Shown: positions 48,052-59,700, numbered from the stretch's first letter. The stretch is DNA of 64,000 nt from Lindgomyces ingoldianus (GCF_010093535.1 NW_022985198.1:239348-303347); one strand, 5' to 3'. Numbers and translations: made by a program. The notes: a model not told the origin generated them from the letters alone.

Positions 48052-48916
48052 ATGTCTGCCTCTAAGCAAACAATTGCTTTCTTTGGTGCAACAGGCGGCT
48101 GCGCGTGTGCAGCCTTGGCCGCTGCTCTTCGAAATGGACATACATGCACAGCTCGTAACTTTCATGGCCTTCCTCCTCAAATCTATTCTAACAAGATGTG
48201 CAGTTGCCCGTACGCCGGACAAGCTTCGGAATATGCTAACTACAACCCATTTGATCCCAGCCACAACCCTGGATTCCCAGCTCACCATTCACGCTGGCGA
48301 TGTGAAAGACTCTTCTGCAGTGCAAAAAGTACTCACTTTACCTTCAAATCCCTCCGTCCTCGTTGACACTATTCTCTTCGGCGTGGGTTCAACGCCCGCA
48401 CTGCAATGGTCGATCATGCAACCTGTCACCCTCACCGACCCAACCCTCTGTGAAGTCGGCATGAGCACCGTCCTCTCCACACTGTCTTGTCTGACAGAAT
48501 CAGGGGTCTCCACCACGGCGTACGGGAAGAAGCCATTCATAATTACCATCTCAACCACCGGTATAAGCGATGGGAAGAGGGATGTTCCGTATCTCTTGTA
48601 TCCTCTGTATCACTGGCTGCTCCAGGTTCCACACGTAGATAAGAAGAAAGCGGAACAGCTTCTAGTAAATGACAAGGGCGCTAATAGCCGCGACTTCGTT
48701 ATCATCAGGCCCACCCTTCTTACGGATGGAGCGGCACGAGGATTGGGTAAAGTCAGAGTGGGCTGGGAGTGGGGGGTCAGGAAGGAGACGCAAGAGAAGG
48801 AACTGGGGCCGGCATTGGGGTGGACAGTTGGTAGGACAGATGTAGGAGAATTCATTTTTAGGGAGGTAGTCGTGAAGGGGGGCTGGGAGGGAAAGTGTGT
48901 TACTTTGACATACTAA
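48052..48916 (+). CDS. NAD(P)-binding Rossmann protein (NmrA/atypical SDR-like)
   Basis: Exons 48052-48154 and 48204-48916, with a 49-nt phase-1 intron (TTCTAACAA branch), give 271 residues. The N-terminus reads IAFFGATGGCACAALAAALR, a GxxGxxG-type dinucleotide-binding loop, followed by NGHTCTALARTPDKL formed across the splice. Downstream are LTIHAGDVKDSSAV, VDTILFGVGSTPAL, PFIITISTTGISDGKRDVPY and DFVIIRPTLLTDG, all typical of NmrA-like or atypical short-chain dehydrogenase folds. The canonical YxxxK is not obvious, so it may be a redox sensor or an isomerase-like enzyme rather than a classic dehydrogenase. Substrate unknown. Ignoring the intron would make the start appear frameshifted. Confidence 0.8.
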
Positions 48917-49227
48917 TGCAACGTTGGACGAGGGGTTTCGGAGCAGAGGGGCCTTGGGTATTTCCTTGGATGGCATTGATGTTTGGTTTAGGGCTAGATA
49001 TTTGGCTTTTACTAGCAGAATTAATACCCGTACTACATTAGCATACAGGTCAACTATTCATAGAGAGCACGCTAATGCTGCAGTCACGTGATCTCCGCGC
49101 GAGTCAAGGCAACTTCTGAAGCTTGAATTCCGAAATCGTCATTCGCACATTCCAACCTCCACCTCAAACATTTACCCCCTCAACACTGAGCACCACGCCG
49201 TCAAACAGCGATCTCCAGTCGGGTCCG

Positions 49228-50163
49228 ATGGCGCCTCAGCACATTCCTACACCCACATGTCCCTCCCTTCCCCCAGAAATCTGGATCCGCATCCTCTCCC
49301 ATCACCTAGACCTAACCCACCTTTGGACAACGTGCCGCCGCGTCTCCTCAACCTTCCAGGCTTATGTTGAACAAGCCTTCGCTGAAACGCACCTCCGATC
49401 CACGCAGATAGACTTCCAACTCGAAAAGCACAATTTAGGCGGAAGAACAAGACGGCCTGAGGTTCCATGCACATTCTCGCACTTCTCATCTGATGCCGGG
49501 AAACTTCGAGTATATTTCACAGATAAGAGGGGGAAGAGAGAGGTTTCCAGGGAAGAGAAAGGAGGTTATGAGAAGGTTATGGGCAGGTGGGAGGAGCGGG
49601 TTAGAATGAGCAAACCAGAGACTCCACATTATACCATCAGTTTGGGCGGGACTGTGAACGATACTGGACTACCAGGACTCAAGCTCAATGCCAAGGAACG
49701 CGCAATCGAATTCAAGTGGCGAGACATGCTGACGCTATTCTTCCGGGAACAAGCGTGGATGCGGGCTTTGAGGGCACGCTGGTGCGTCGATGTCAAGAAC
49801 CAAGTCTCTAACAATCACGCGAGATTCGTAATGGGAGAGAAACTCGCCCCGTCCGGTATCCCGCATCCCTGGCCCATCGCACAGCTCGAGTTCCGCAAGC
49901 AGATCCGGAGGAAACGTCTCAAAGAAGCGTATCAAGATGATGAGGAAATGACTTGGGCTATTGGGAGCCTGGTGTACTTTGAGAGATGTAGTGCATATTC
50001 ACAAGGCAACAAGCGGTTTACTTCGGTGACGAATATCAGGATTCCGGAGGCAGCTTTTGGAGAGAGGTGGTTCAACAGTGTGTATTTGTTGCAGGGCTTG
50101 TTTTTGGACGAGTGGAGTTGTTTGCATAGAATTGATGTTAAGAGAGAGCATTTGGGGTTATAA
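49228..50163 (+). CDS. F-box domain protein
   Basis: Intronless frame of 311 residues from ATG 49228. The F-box is near the N-terminus: CPSLPPEIWIRILSHHLDLT, HLWTTCRRVSSTFQAYVEQA. The remaining sequence is charged with aromatic patches (LNAKERAIEFKWRDMLTLFF, WPIAQLEFRKQIRRKRLKEA, WFNSVYLLQGLFLDEWSC), typical of a large fungal F-box family whose substrate domain is unnamed. It would act as a Skp1-Cullin-F-box adaptor choosing a ubiquitination target. The frame is also open upstream of 49228 but has no ATG there. Confidence 0.75.
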   Translation: MAPQHIPTPTCPSLPPEIWIRILSHHLDLTHLWTTCRRVSSTFQAYVEQAFAETHLRSTQIDFQLEKHNLGGRTRRPEVPCTFSHFSSDAGKLRVYFTDKRGKREVSREEKGGYEKVMGRWEERVRMSKPETPHYTISLGGTVNDTGLPGLKLNAKERAIEFKWRDMLTLFFREQAWMRALRARWCVDVKNQVSNNHARFVMGEKLAPSGIPHPWPIAQLEFRKQIRRKRLKEAYQDDEEMTWAIGSLVYFERCSAYSQGNKRFTSVTNIRIPEAAFGERWFNSVYLLQGLFLDEWSCLHRIDVKREHLGL

Positions 50164-50616
50164 AGTTGTTAGGTATGGGCCGAGGATGTTGTAGGATATG
50201 TACAGCAGTACATTAATCGCGTAGGTTTAAGAGAAATATTATGCACTACTCTTCGCTAGTAATACTTGTAGCGTTATTCTTTTATTTCTTAGTTTATTCT
50301 AGTTAATATACTTTAGTAACGTAGGTATACAACTATATTCTCTAGAACTCTATGTTGTATAATGCTAGCGTATTCTAAAACCTATGCTGTAACTAATGTA
50401 GATACCACTAGTACTTTATAATATAGCTCTTTATAGTCTAAACACATTAGCTATCTTACTTCCTCTTTACTTCTACTTTACTCTCTACTCCCTCCTACCT
50501 TACCTCTACTCTGTAGGGATTGCACAGAGGACTGTACACCCTCTAGGCACTGTTGTAAGTTAAAGTATCACGTAACGTACGTTTTTCTAAACCCCCTCTC
50601 CTCTCCCATCTCATAC

Positions 50617-50845
50617 TTGTAACGAGGTAGGCACGGTCAACCACGTGGTCTTCTCTCGCTTATAGAGGTTTAGGCTAGACTAGAGACAACCGCTAGTGCT
50701 AGTGCTAGTGCTAGCCCTAGCATTATCTATATATATTATACTATGCGAGAATACTTAGCTTAAGTATTCTCGTGCGTACCTTTTAGTACAGTGGGGAAAG
50801 TTGTATAGTATCAGCTTGGCAGACAGAGCGCCTACCTCATTACAA
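50617..50845 (+). mobile_element. MITE, copy A (229 bp, little decayed)
   Basis: Terminal inverted repeats: TTGTAACGAGGTAGGC at the left end and, on the opposite strand of the right end, TTGTAATGAGGTAGGC, one mismatch in 16. The flanks carry a TAC on each side as a possible 3-bp target duplication. The inside has a (GCTAGT)n run near 50692-50716 and an 11-bp perfect stem around 50747-50771 (GAGAATACTTA, loop, TAAGTATTCTC). It has no coding capacity. Two related copies in inverse orientation lie at about 60676-60902 and 61046-61276. Confidence 0.75.
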
Positions 50846-51519
50846 TACTCTCTAAAGAGACTAGTTACCAGCAGAAGGCACCTAGCAATAGAAAAGTCAA
50901 GGTAAGATATTGTAACACAGGGCCCCCTAAACTAAACGCTATGCGTGCGCGCCTACTTTCATAGTAATCTGTATTAATATTAAGCTTATTAATAATTAAG
51001 GCTTACTATTATCTAAACATTAGTTCTTTACTATTTATAAAGTTACTAATCTTAGGCGTGTGTTTAGTAGTTAGTTAAGGTTAATTAAAATTAATAGTTT
51101 AAATAGTTAGCTTTATAATCTTTATCTATAATTAAGTAATTTAGTTTTAAAAAGCTATGTTACTATAGCTTAACTTTAAATTAGGTAGGTCTTTAGCTTT
51201 AGGTTCTATAAAAGTAGATTTAGCTGTTGTTAAAGTAGGTAGTTAAGAGTTAAAAGTTAGGCATTAGTAGTTGTCTCTAATCTTAATACGTTATTAGTAG
51301 TCTTTATGTTTCTATTTTAGCGCACTCTTTCTAACTCTTTTAAAGGTATTTTTAATTTTTATTTATTATAACTAAATAATTTAATATAATAGTATGTAAT
51401 TAGTATAACTTAAACTAAATTAAACATGTTTTAAGCTTAAACATAATTAAATAAATAATTAATATAATAATATTAATAAAGCTGCTACTAGTAAAAGTAA
51501 GTTTTTTAATATAATATAA

Positions 51520-51755
51520 TAGCATAGGCAAGATAATAGGTCTAAATGCAGTGTAAATCTACTTAGAGGCATATAGAAGTGCGTAGAGGCTTAGAGACCT
51601 AGGAATTCTATTAACACCTATAGGCCTTATACAAAGGATATTAGAAAACTACTAAGCTAGCTAAGAGAAGAGGTGCAACTAAATACTTAGGGGAATAGAG
51701 ATACAGTAGAGGCTAGGGTAGAGTTAGAGTAGATACAAGAAACCTTTAGATATTA
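51520..51755 (+). repeat. Left arm of a large inverted repeat (decayed)
   Basis: Matches, in inverse orientation, the right arm at 52031-52275. A shared core is attctattaacacctatagg. Nearly all differences are G to A or C to T in this arm relative to the right arm. Confidence 0.75.
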
Positions 51756-51809
51756 GTTTGTTGGGCAACCTAAGATGGAATAAATTAAGAGAATTGTTAC
51801 ACTAAGAAT

Positions 51810-52030
51810 TGTAACGATTCTCAGGAATCGTTCCATCTCAGGTCGCTCAGACCCTGTGAGAGGTATTGAGCAGGAAACACAGGTCACAGAGAGGGAATGC
51901 AGGATAGGGGGGTGTAACGAGAGTAAACCTTAGGGTTGGAGGCAGAGGTACGGAGGCCGAGGAGCCTATATACCCCGTGCTAAGCCCTTAGCGTACTCAG
52001 GGGTTGGATAGCTGTAACATAACCGTGACA
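51810..52030 (-). mobile_element. LTR-like dispersed repeat, copy 2
   Basis: Close match to 41426-41654, sharing the block from gagagggaatgcagg to ggatagctgtaacataaccgtg. Read on the minus strand it starts TGTCACGGTTATG and carries a TATATAGG box. It lies between the arms of the inverted repeat and its left end could also be set at 51795 (TGTTAC). Confidence 0.55.
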
Positions 52031-52275
52031 GAACCTATCTGAAGGGTCCCTGTATCGGCCCCGACCATGACTCAACCCTGTCCCCTGCAGTTACCTCTAT
52101 TCCCCTAAGTATTTAGTCGCACCTCTCTCTCTTAGCTAGCTTAGTAGTTTTCTAATATCCTTTTGTACAAGGCCTATAGGTGTTAATAGAATTCCCAGGT
52201 CATTAAGTCCCCACGCACTCCCATATGCCTCTGAGTGGATTCCTACCGCATTTAGACCTATTGTCTTGCCTGCGC
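52031..52275 (-). repeat. Right arm of the large inverted repeat (less decayed)
   Basis: Reverse complement matches 51520-51755 with mostly transition differences. This arm keeps TCCACTCA, TGGGAG and CTGGG where the left arm has TCTACTTA, TAGAAG and CTAGG. Confidence 0.75.
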
Positions 52276-52539
52276 TGTTACAAGAATGTAACTAACAGCT
52301 TAGTAGCAACTAAGCTAAGAAATAAAAAGATATATAATAGGCATAGATCTTCTAGTTAGATTATCTCTTTATAGTTATATTTAAATATATACTAGACACT
52401 TAAATTATATCTACTGTATAATTATTTAAATATCTTATGTTTTACTTATACACACATGTGTATAAGCATAGAAGCTTAACACATTATCACTATCTTTTTT
52501 TAAACTAATGTTTGTTAACAGGCAGGCAATACACCTCCT

Positions 52540-52995
52540 CTGTTTGTAAGAACAGAGCTTTGTACCACTGCGCTAATACAACTAAAAGGTGTGAATAATC
52601 AACCAACAGTTGATCTGCGTACAGAATAGTAATATACCCATCGCACGTAAGCGCCATCTCAGCCTTACACTGTTTAGTTAAAGAAGAGAAATAGCATCTC
52701 TTATCTTCTAAAAACTTGTTAGAGATAAGAGAAAGAAATTATAATATCTACATTCTCTATTTAGTATATCACTAATGTTGCGTTGCTACAAGGTTGACCT
52801 TCTAGCTAGAACAGCAGAAGAATATATATTAACAGATAATTATTGTAAGGACGGAGCTCTGTACCACTACGCTAATACAACTAAAAAGGTGCGAATAATT
52901 AACCAACAGTTAATTATTGCGTACAGAATAGTATATATACCCGTCGCACGTAAGCACCATCTCGGCCTTACACGTAAGCGCCATCCCGGCCTTAC
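52540..52995. repeat. Direct repeat pair of about 120 bp, with tRNA-like box A on the minus strand
   Basis: Segment 52557-52674 (ttgtaccactgcgctaatac onward) recurs at 52859-52977 with a few substitutions, including the shared words accaacagtt and cgcacgtaagc. A short extra copy of the final 22 bases follows the second unit. On the minus strand TAGCGCAGTGG fits the tRNA box A and is followed by a potential anticodon-like stem, so a tRNA-derived SINE is possible. No complete tRNA fold is present. Confidence 0.45.
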
Positions 52996-53849
52996 AATTA
53001 TATACAGCAACTAACATATAAAGGTATTTTAACTATTTAATATTAATATTTTATAATAACTTAACCACTTTGTTTTTTCAAAAGAATATAATAGTAACTA
53101 TAGTAAATATTTAACTCTTTAAATCTAGCTCTAGCTTTATAAAACTATATTAAATATTATAATTAAGCTTAATTTCTTTAAAAACATAGCTATATTTAGT
53201 AAATAAAAATAGTTTTTAACTTAAAAACTTCTAAAAGTTTAGTAAAGACTTATAAAAACAAAACTACTAAAAAAGCTTAATAGATTTTAATATAAGCTAA
53301 AAAAGCTTCTAGCTTAGATTATAACATATAACTATAAACATTTATATAGACAAGTTACTAGATAACTAGTTTAAAGTAAAGTATATAGCAACTTTCTTTA
53401 TAATACAAGCATTAACATAGTTTAAAACCTAGTTAATTAAACGTATAAAATATTTTAAAAATAACTAAAGTTAAAAAAAAAATACTTTTACTAGCTATAA
53501 CTTTTTTAAATAGATACTTTTATTTATAGTAAAATCTAACTCTATATAAGATATTCTTAGCATTATAATAGAGTAATAAACAGCTTAGCTTATCTTGTTA
53601 AGCAATTAGCTCAGATCTAGATATTTAGGTTATAAATATTATGTAAGCTGAATAAACAGCGTGCTATATGCTTTAATAGTTTCTAATGTTTTATGTCTGC
53701 ACCATGGATAGTGTCTAAGAACAGAGGTAATGCAATATGCTAGTACCTATTCTAAGACATGTAATAGGTTAAATTAGCTTTAGAGAATGCATTGCAAGTT
53801 AAGCATTTTGTAAAGTTGAAAATTTCTTTTTAGGCTACCCTTACAGAGT

Positions 53850-55735
53850 ACCTTGCATCCTGCGTCAGAGAATGCAATCCTTTTCAACTATGGGGTAGCG
53901 TACCAAGCTTTCCTTTATACAGATTCATGGAAAAGCGCGTCTAGTGTTCGAGACGTTTCCGAGGCTGCGCCTTCGTTTCTTACGCGACGAGTTGCGAAAT
54001 ACCAAGCGCCTACTGTCGTGCTGGTAAGCCCGACAGCGATAACCACGAAAATCCAAATGTACCCTGACACGACCGTCTTGTCAGCAGTAGCATTCCAGTC
54101 GAAGAAAGTGGTTGAAAATACAGTCTGGATCACATTAATCTAAGGCCATATTGTTGGGACCATTGGAAACCATAGAGCTTACGGCTACAGTGGATAATGG
54201 TAGAAATACCATAGTCAGCAGTGCAATTGATCGCATCTGCGAACTGTCACGCCTCATGTCTTGCGTAAGATCTGTACTGGTGCGTGCTAGCTGAGTGTTT
54301 ATTTTGGAAAGATGCAGGTTTACGCTATTGTCCACTCGCGCAAAGTGATTCATTGACTACCAAGGGTTTCGTCAGCGATAGGAGAAGTTACTGGACAAAA
54401 TGCTCAACTTGCCGTTTGCATGGTAAGTGACGTGTTCTCGATAACCATGTTGCATTCGCCCAGCTTATCGTCATACTCACTGCAGATCTCGCTCAACCGG
54501 GCGCGAATCTGACGTCCCGCTGCCTGCAAATGCTTTCGAGATTTTAGAAATGCTGATAATGGTCATTCTTGCTCATTCCTGCCGCGATGTATTCCAACTC
54601 ACTAGTTCTCTTGGAAATTGCTGTTAACTGTCTCTTCTCCGCATGGATTTGATTGATCAAGTCACGACTCTCGTAGCATAGCTTGAGAAACGCAGCCATC
54701 CTTTTTTTGTCCATGTCGAGATCAAGCTCCTGGCTAGACGACGCCTTTAGAACGAATCTATCGAGCAAATCATCCACTCTGTCCGCTAGGCGAATCCTCT
54801 CTAGCTCTACGACTAGGCCGGATGGTAGAAGAGGATGGTTGTAGCTGAGGTCAACGTTTTCAAGCCTACGTATAATCTCCTGCTTCTGTCTCTCGCTGCA
54901 GCCGTAAATGACCGCCAATGTCAATTCCGACTTAGCCAAAAAAACCGAAGAAACGGCAAGATCCCCAGGGAATAGGGACGAAGTTCGCGCTGTACAGACT
55001 ACCGAACACAAGACGCAGGCTAGTCAGCAGAAGCAACTTAGCTAGGAAGTCCACTCACGCATCTTGAGATCGTCCGGATCGGACGCTCTATGCTCATAGC
55101 AAGTGAATGAGGTAACTTCCCTCCCAATCGTTCGAGTAATCGCTGGATGGACGCAGAACTTTTGTACAATTTTCTTGAAGACATCTCTTTCGAACGGCAG
55201 GTAATGAGCTGGTGCGGGTATCTCCTCGAACACTGGATTGGCGCGTGAACATATGCTATAGGTAATCGGTTAGTAAGCGGTGTCCAGCGAACACCGATAG
55301 TAATCATACACAACGCATGTTCCCGGTATCCTGTCTTCGTGGTAGAGAAATGAAGCCTGTTTCGGTCAAATTCTTGTCCATGGGAAGAGAGACAAACTTT
55401 CGTTCCTAAACCAATTATCCCAGTCACCCTTCGTTGTCAAATTTTCCACCTTTGCAATCTGGTCCTGGATTAGCAATATTTGCTCATCGCTACGGCATGG
55501 AGGCTAATATAGACCTTGTGGTTTGCGAGCTTTGTTAGTACTGTGGTCTCTCTTTTCCCATAACTAAACTTCGTAAAGTCAAGATCCGTCCATTCCAGCA
55601 AGCGGCGTTGCAAATCCATTCCGTCCTCTCTTTCTGGCAGATCCACATAAATGCGAAGAATAAAGAATTCAATAGCTTGTTTTGACACTGCACGAAAAGA
55701 GGTAATAGCAAGCAATGTCTTGAACTTCCCAAGCA
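53850..55735 (-). pseudogene. CorA-like membrane protein, second type, with a frameshift
   Basis: Minus-strand pieces form a fungal CorA-like protein. N-terminal part: LLEWTDLDFTKFSYGKRETT, then an intron at about 55525-55470 leading to DQIAKVENLTTKGDWDNWF. Middle: LLPSGLVVELERIRLADRVD, LKLCYESRDLINQIHAEKRQ. C-terminal part: RDSSQMRSIALLTMVFLPLSTVA, a 58-nt intron (54182-54125), then TVFSTTFFDW, which takes the place of CorA GMN, and helix 2 (SGYIWIFVVIAVGLTSTTVG). A one-base shift near 54543 separates DHYQHF from KSRKHLQAAGRQIRARLSE. The next junction would use a GC-AG intron (GCAAGT donor near 54419, acceptor near 54357). Further trouble lies at 55400-55260. Probably a damaged gene, or an assembly with small errors. 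Confidence 0.5.
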
Positions 55736-56855
55736 GAGCAATTCCTAGAGATGACGTCTCTTACACAATGTCAGGCTGACACCAAGGTATATTCGGTATC
55801 ATTAAGTGAAGGGCTTTATCGATTGAATGCAGGTAACATGATCAAAGTGCCGCTTCAAATCCGACGTTGGATGACTTCCACAGAAATGGCTGCAAGGCGC
55901 CGTGAAACGTTAGGCAGGGGACGTGGCCGGCTATGATTGGCCAAGGGACCCCACCGGTCAGACGGATTAGGTCACTTGCGATACTCGACTGCGCGCCGAG
56001 TGCTGGCTTTAACCATATTTCTGCAGGGCCATCTTAGAACAAATTCTAAACTGCCCCAGGCCTGCTCTGCAGCATCGCCTGCCCACGTACTCAATCGTCG
56101 ATGTCGTCAACTTACTCAACTGAGTCTCCCCTATCAAGCTCTAGCAGCATATTTCCTGGGTGGTCGGAACATGTCCTGCGAAAAAAGTACAGAGACCCGG
56201 GGAAACTTAAAGAGTCCCTGGATGCCATCTATGGATCTAGCCAATATAGGGTGATAGTACGTTAGAGCACATGATTTGAATAGTGCTCAATGGCATAGCT
56301 AACGAATGTCCAGGTGAAAGCGGACAGGTGGATTCTAGTTCTGCCAAGCCCCCTAGGTGCAGTGCGTTGCTTACTGCCATTTAAGCTCAAGAAAAGAAAG
56401 GTTAACCCTAGCAGAAGGAACTCGAAGACCTCGAAGACAATATTAGGAACCATTACTGAGGCACAGCATCTACAGAAAATTTGCAATTATGAACTCGATT
56501 CCCTCGTTGCTGAGAATTGGTGACTGAAGACCTCAACACATAAACAACGCAAACCGTGGAGACAATCGGACTTTACTCTTACCTGCGATGGCTAACAATC
56601 GGCGAGAACATTCGAATCAAAATCCCGTTGAAAGAGTGGTATCACACACCGATTCGCCTCCCCTTAGGTAACCCATTCCTCATCAAAGCATACCAAGAAT
56701 AAGGCTACACATGTTGAAAAGCAGAACTAGAGAATAAAGCGCTTACTAACCATTAATGCTTACGAACTACCTTCTCGAAAATTCCTATTCCCTTCATATA
56801 TACGGTCGAGGGATCTGAGAGGCTTCGCATGCCTACCATACAGATGTATATTCCT
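55736..56855. other. Intergenic, no supported gene
   Basis: Plus-strand frames at 55751-56254 and 56314-56523 have no recognisable domain. The interval holds the 5' flank of the CorA-like gene and the 3' flank of the kinase. Confidence 0.45.
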
Positions 56856-58905
56856 CTAATTAGGAAGCTTGGAAGGAGAAGCTGGAAGTTTCCAGTACTC
56901 GGAGTCTGTTCGGCATGTTTTCCATAGAACCCCCAACCTTCTTGTTAAGTCAGGAGATTTGATTCTTTTTTGTGCTTTGGGCTCGAGCATCCGTTCCTCG
57001 ACGAGTTCTAAGAAGTCCAGGTGAAATTGAGTACATTTAGGATGCTGCTTCAAGCGACTGATCCACCTGGTCACCTGAGGCTTTGTTATCGCGATCTGAG
57101 GTTCTCCGGGGGTTTCGACGATTTGGAAGAATGTATCAGTATGAAATCCATGATGGTCTTCTCCCATCCTAGAATTGGGAAGGTCATCGCTAACAGACTT
57201 CCATCCTTCAAGATGCCACGTTATGAACTCTAGGAACATGCATCCCATTGAGTATATATCGCAAGCTCGTGTTATTTTTCCTTCCCTGGTGTCGATTTCG
57301 GGTGCACGGTAGGTCATCGTTCCTTCGGAGGACCTCGTATCGTTAGACACGGAAATTTTACTGTGCAGCCGACCCAGTCCAAAGTCTGTCATCACGAGAA
57401 TATCTCTACTTCCAAACCAAAGTGTGTTTTCTGCTTTGACATCTCCATGCCTCCCGTACAGATCATAATCGTTTTTATCGACGTCGGTAAGTTTCCTGAG
57501 ATTCTGATCTCGTTCATTGTGCACGAGCTGTAATGCGATTGCGAGCTCATAGCATTGCTCTGCCATCCACAGACTTCGAGTACTTCGCTGCTCAGGGTCC
57601 TGGTAAAGATTCCAAAAATCCCACAAGGTTCCATCAGCCCAGGGAAATACAAGATGAAACTCGGACGAATCTGAGCCTTGAGCCCCTTTTATTTCGAAGG
57701 TAACAAGTAGCTGGATGAGGTGCTTGTAATCTCCTCCCTGGAAAGTCAAAAGAGATGCCAGCTCTTTGTTGAAGTCGTCAACATTTTTAGATCGTAATTT
57801 CTTCAAAGCAAATGGCTTTTCTCCATTGAGGTGCTTTTCGCCGAGTCAGCACATGGTTCTGTTTCACTCTAATGATCTCACTTACATTCTCGGGACCAAA
57901 CTGGATATGGCTGGGGTGAAATTTGACACGCTGAACGTGACTAAATCCTCCATACGTCGAAACGCATTCTGCTTGCTTCGGAGCCTTAGCCCTAGGTTGC
58001 GTGACACGTAGAGCTCCTAATGCCGTGTGATCCTCAGCCTGAAGTATTGGAAGTACGTCATTGTGTTCCAGGACATAGTGGACATGTTGATTCTTCGGTT
58101 TCGTGAAGTACGGGGCCTTTACAGCGTAGGACCATTGGTGGAATTCACGGCGTTTCTTTGAACTATAGTCGTTAATCACTCGGTGGTTATGCTGGGGGTT
58201 CCGGCATCTCAAAGGTCTACTTCCAGTGACCATCTCAAGCGGTAAACAGTGATCATCCATGCCCTCGTCGATAAGTGTGATGAGATCTTCATGACAGTCG
58301 CTAAGGATTAAAAGAGCTAGGAGCTTGCTGCAAGGACGATGACATCTTGTGCCACTTCCGAAGCAAATCTCATGAGCGAGTGTACTAATGTCGGTTGGAG
58401 AGAAGACATTGCAGCACAACAGAGAGCGAAGAACCGAATGAACCGTATTGATGTCTGTAACGCTCGAAAGTTCACTCCGGGGAATAAAATACCGGTAGGA
58501 GCCAGCGGGGTAGGCTTGAGCAGCGTTATCGAGCGTCTCTGCAATTTTTTCGATAATATTATTCAGTTGTGCCGTAGACCTCGTGATACTAACATTGGAT
58601 GATCGTGAGGAACGATTTTCATCCCAAAAATATTTGTCACCACGATCAAAACATTTGAAAACTCTTGGGTCCTCAAGGCCAAGCTTAGAACGTTCCGGAA
58701 GCCGTGCGGACGACATATTAGGATTGACGGGTTTCTTCGGCTCGGTTTTGGTGAGAAGACGGATAGAAACGCTCTGGTTGCCGTACGAAAATTGGCTAGT
58801 GGTCAGACTTGGTAGGCCTTGGGGAAGTAAACCCTGGAGGAATTTGTAAAGGGCTAGGATGACGAACGCTATGAATACGAACGAATAGGTCAGAACAAAT
58901 GGCAT
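56856..58905 (-). CDS. Membrane-anchored protein kinase, same accessory family
   Basis: Exons 58905-57886 and 57833-56856, with a 52-nt phase-0 intron at the same family position as in the two kinases near 7-10 kb, give 665 residues. An N-terminal signal anchor (LTYSFVFIAFVILALYKFLQ) is absent from the visible parts of the other two. The family N-terminal region contains LLALLILSDCHEDLITLIDE and REFHQWSYAVKAPYF. Kinase motifs: GGFSHVQRV (glycine loop lacking its third Gly), FALKKLRS (catalytic Lys), HGDVKAENTLWF (catalytic Asp present, Pro of KPEN replaced by Ala), TDFGLGRL, YRAPEID and DIYSMGCMFLEF. All core catalytic residues are present. Target and signal are unknown. The anchor suggests an ER or plasma-membrane site with the kinase in the cytosol. 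Confidence 0.85.
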
Positions 58906-59700
58906 TCTGATTTCCGGCGAAATCAGGCATGCTCGTGCACACTGGCGAGATCATTCTCGATAAAACTGTGGGCTGGGACCTCTAAATCTTGTAGAGCAGC
59001 CCATCAAGCGCCGGCATCTGGTCAGGGCACTGCCAGGATGCCTTCAATACCTGCGCCTCGTTGCCTTACCCTACTGAACGGAGGGACACCAGCAGGGGAA
59101 ATGGTAGAAGCCCTCTTTTTACTTCACGTCTGCCTGCCACAGCCCTCGAGGTCATTCATTTTTGCCTCCAGTTCGCCTTTTCATGAAGCCGGTCACTAAT
59201 AAGCCAAAGGTAGACTCGCCGAGTGGCCTTTGACCGGAAATCGCTCACCGGTCGAGGCCGGCCTGTCACTAAGCCTTCCGGGTTAGCGCCGGATACCTGA
59301 GTATTGCTCGCACGAATGAATAGCGCAATTAAATCCCATTAACATCATCAAGTAGTCTAAACAGAAATCGGGTCTAGACTGCAGTTGGTAGGAAGGCCCC
59401 CGACAAGCTTTTCGGCGCTTGTCCCAGCTAGTGGTACGCGCTGACCCGTGGTTTGCCACACAATATTCCTTGCCGAAAACTCGCTTCCTTCGCACCTCTA
59501 TTCTCGCAACCCTTTTTCCGGAGCAAATTTGACGTTCATGTCCATGTAGCAAACAGGTACGTTTTTCTTCTTACCTTACCTTTCTACTCTTTCTTCTCTT
59601 GCTTCATCGAACAAAAAAACCGAATGCAATCCAGTGCACCCGTCTAACAAATCCGCCAGTCGACCAGCCCCTTCTATTTACGAACCAACTACATCTCGAA
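58906..59700. other. Intergenic, no supported gene
   Basis: It is the promoter side of the kinase gene. It is GC-balanced, with short frames at 59283-59552 and 59453-59647 that lack domains. Confidence 0.45.

Larger units (their letters stand above)
50164..53830. repeat. Repeat block with RIP-type decay, MITE, LTR-like repeat and inverted repeats
   Basis: AT-rich and nearly free of open frames. The 50950-51530 and 53000-53650 parts are strongly decayed. In between lie less decayed elements listed separately. The 79-codon plus frame at 52775-53014 is part of a direct repeat and has no domain. Confidence 0.75.

Noticed and set aside
52520..52640. A genuine tRNA gene
   Set aside because: Box A fits, but the acceptor stem does not pair and no convincing box B is at the right distance, so only a tRNA-like repeat is claimed.
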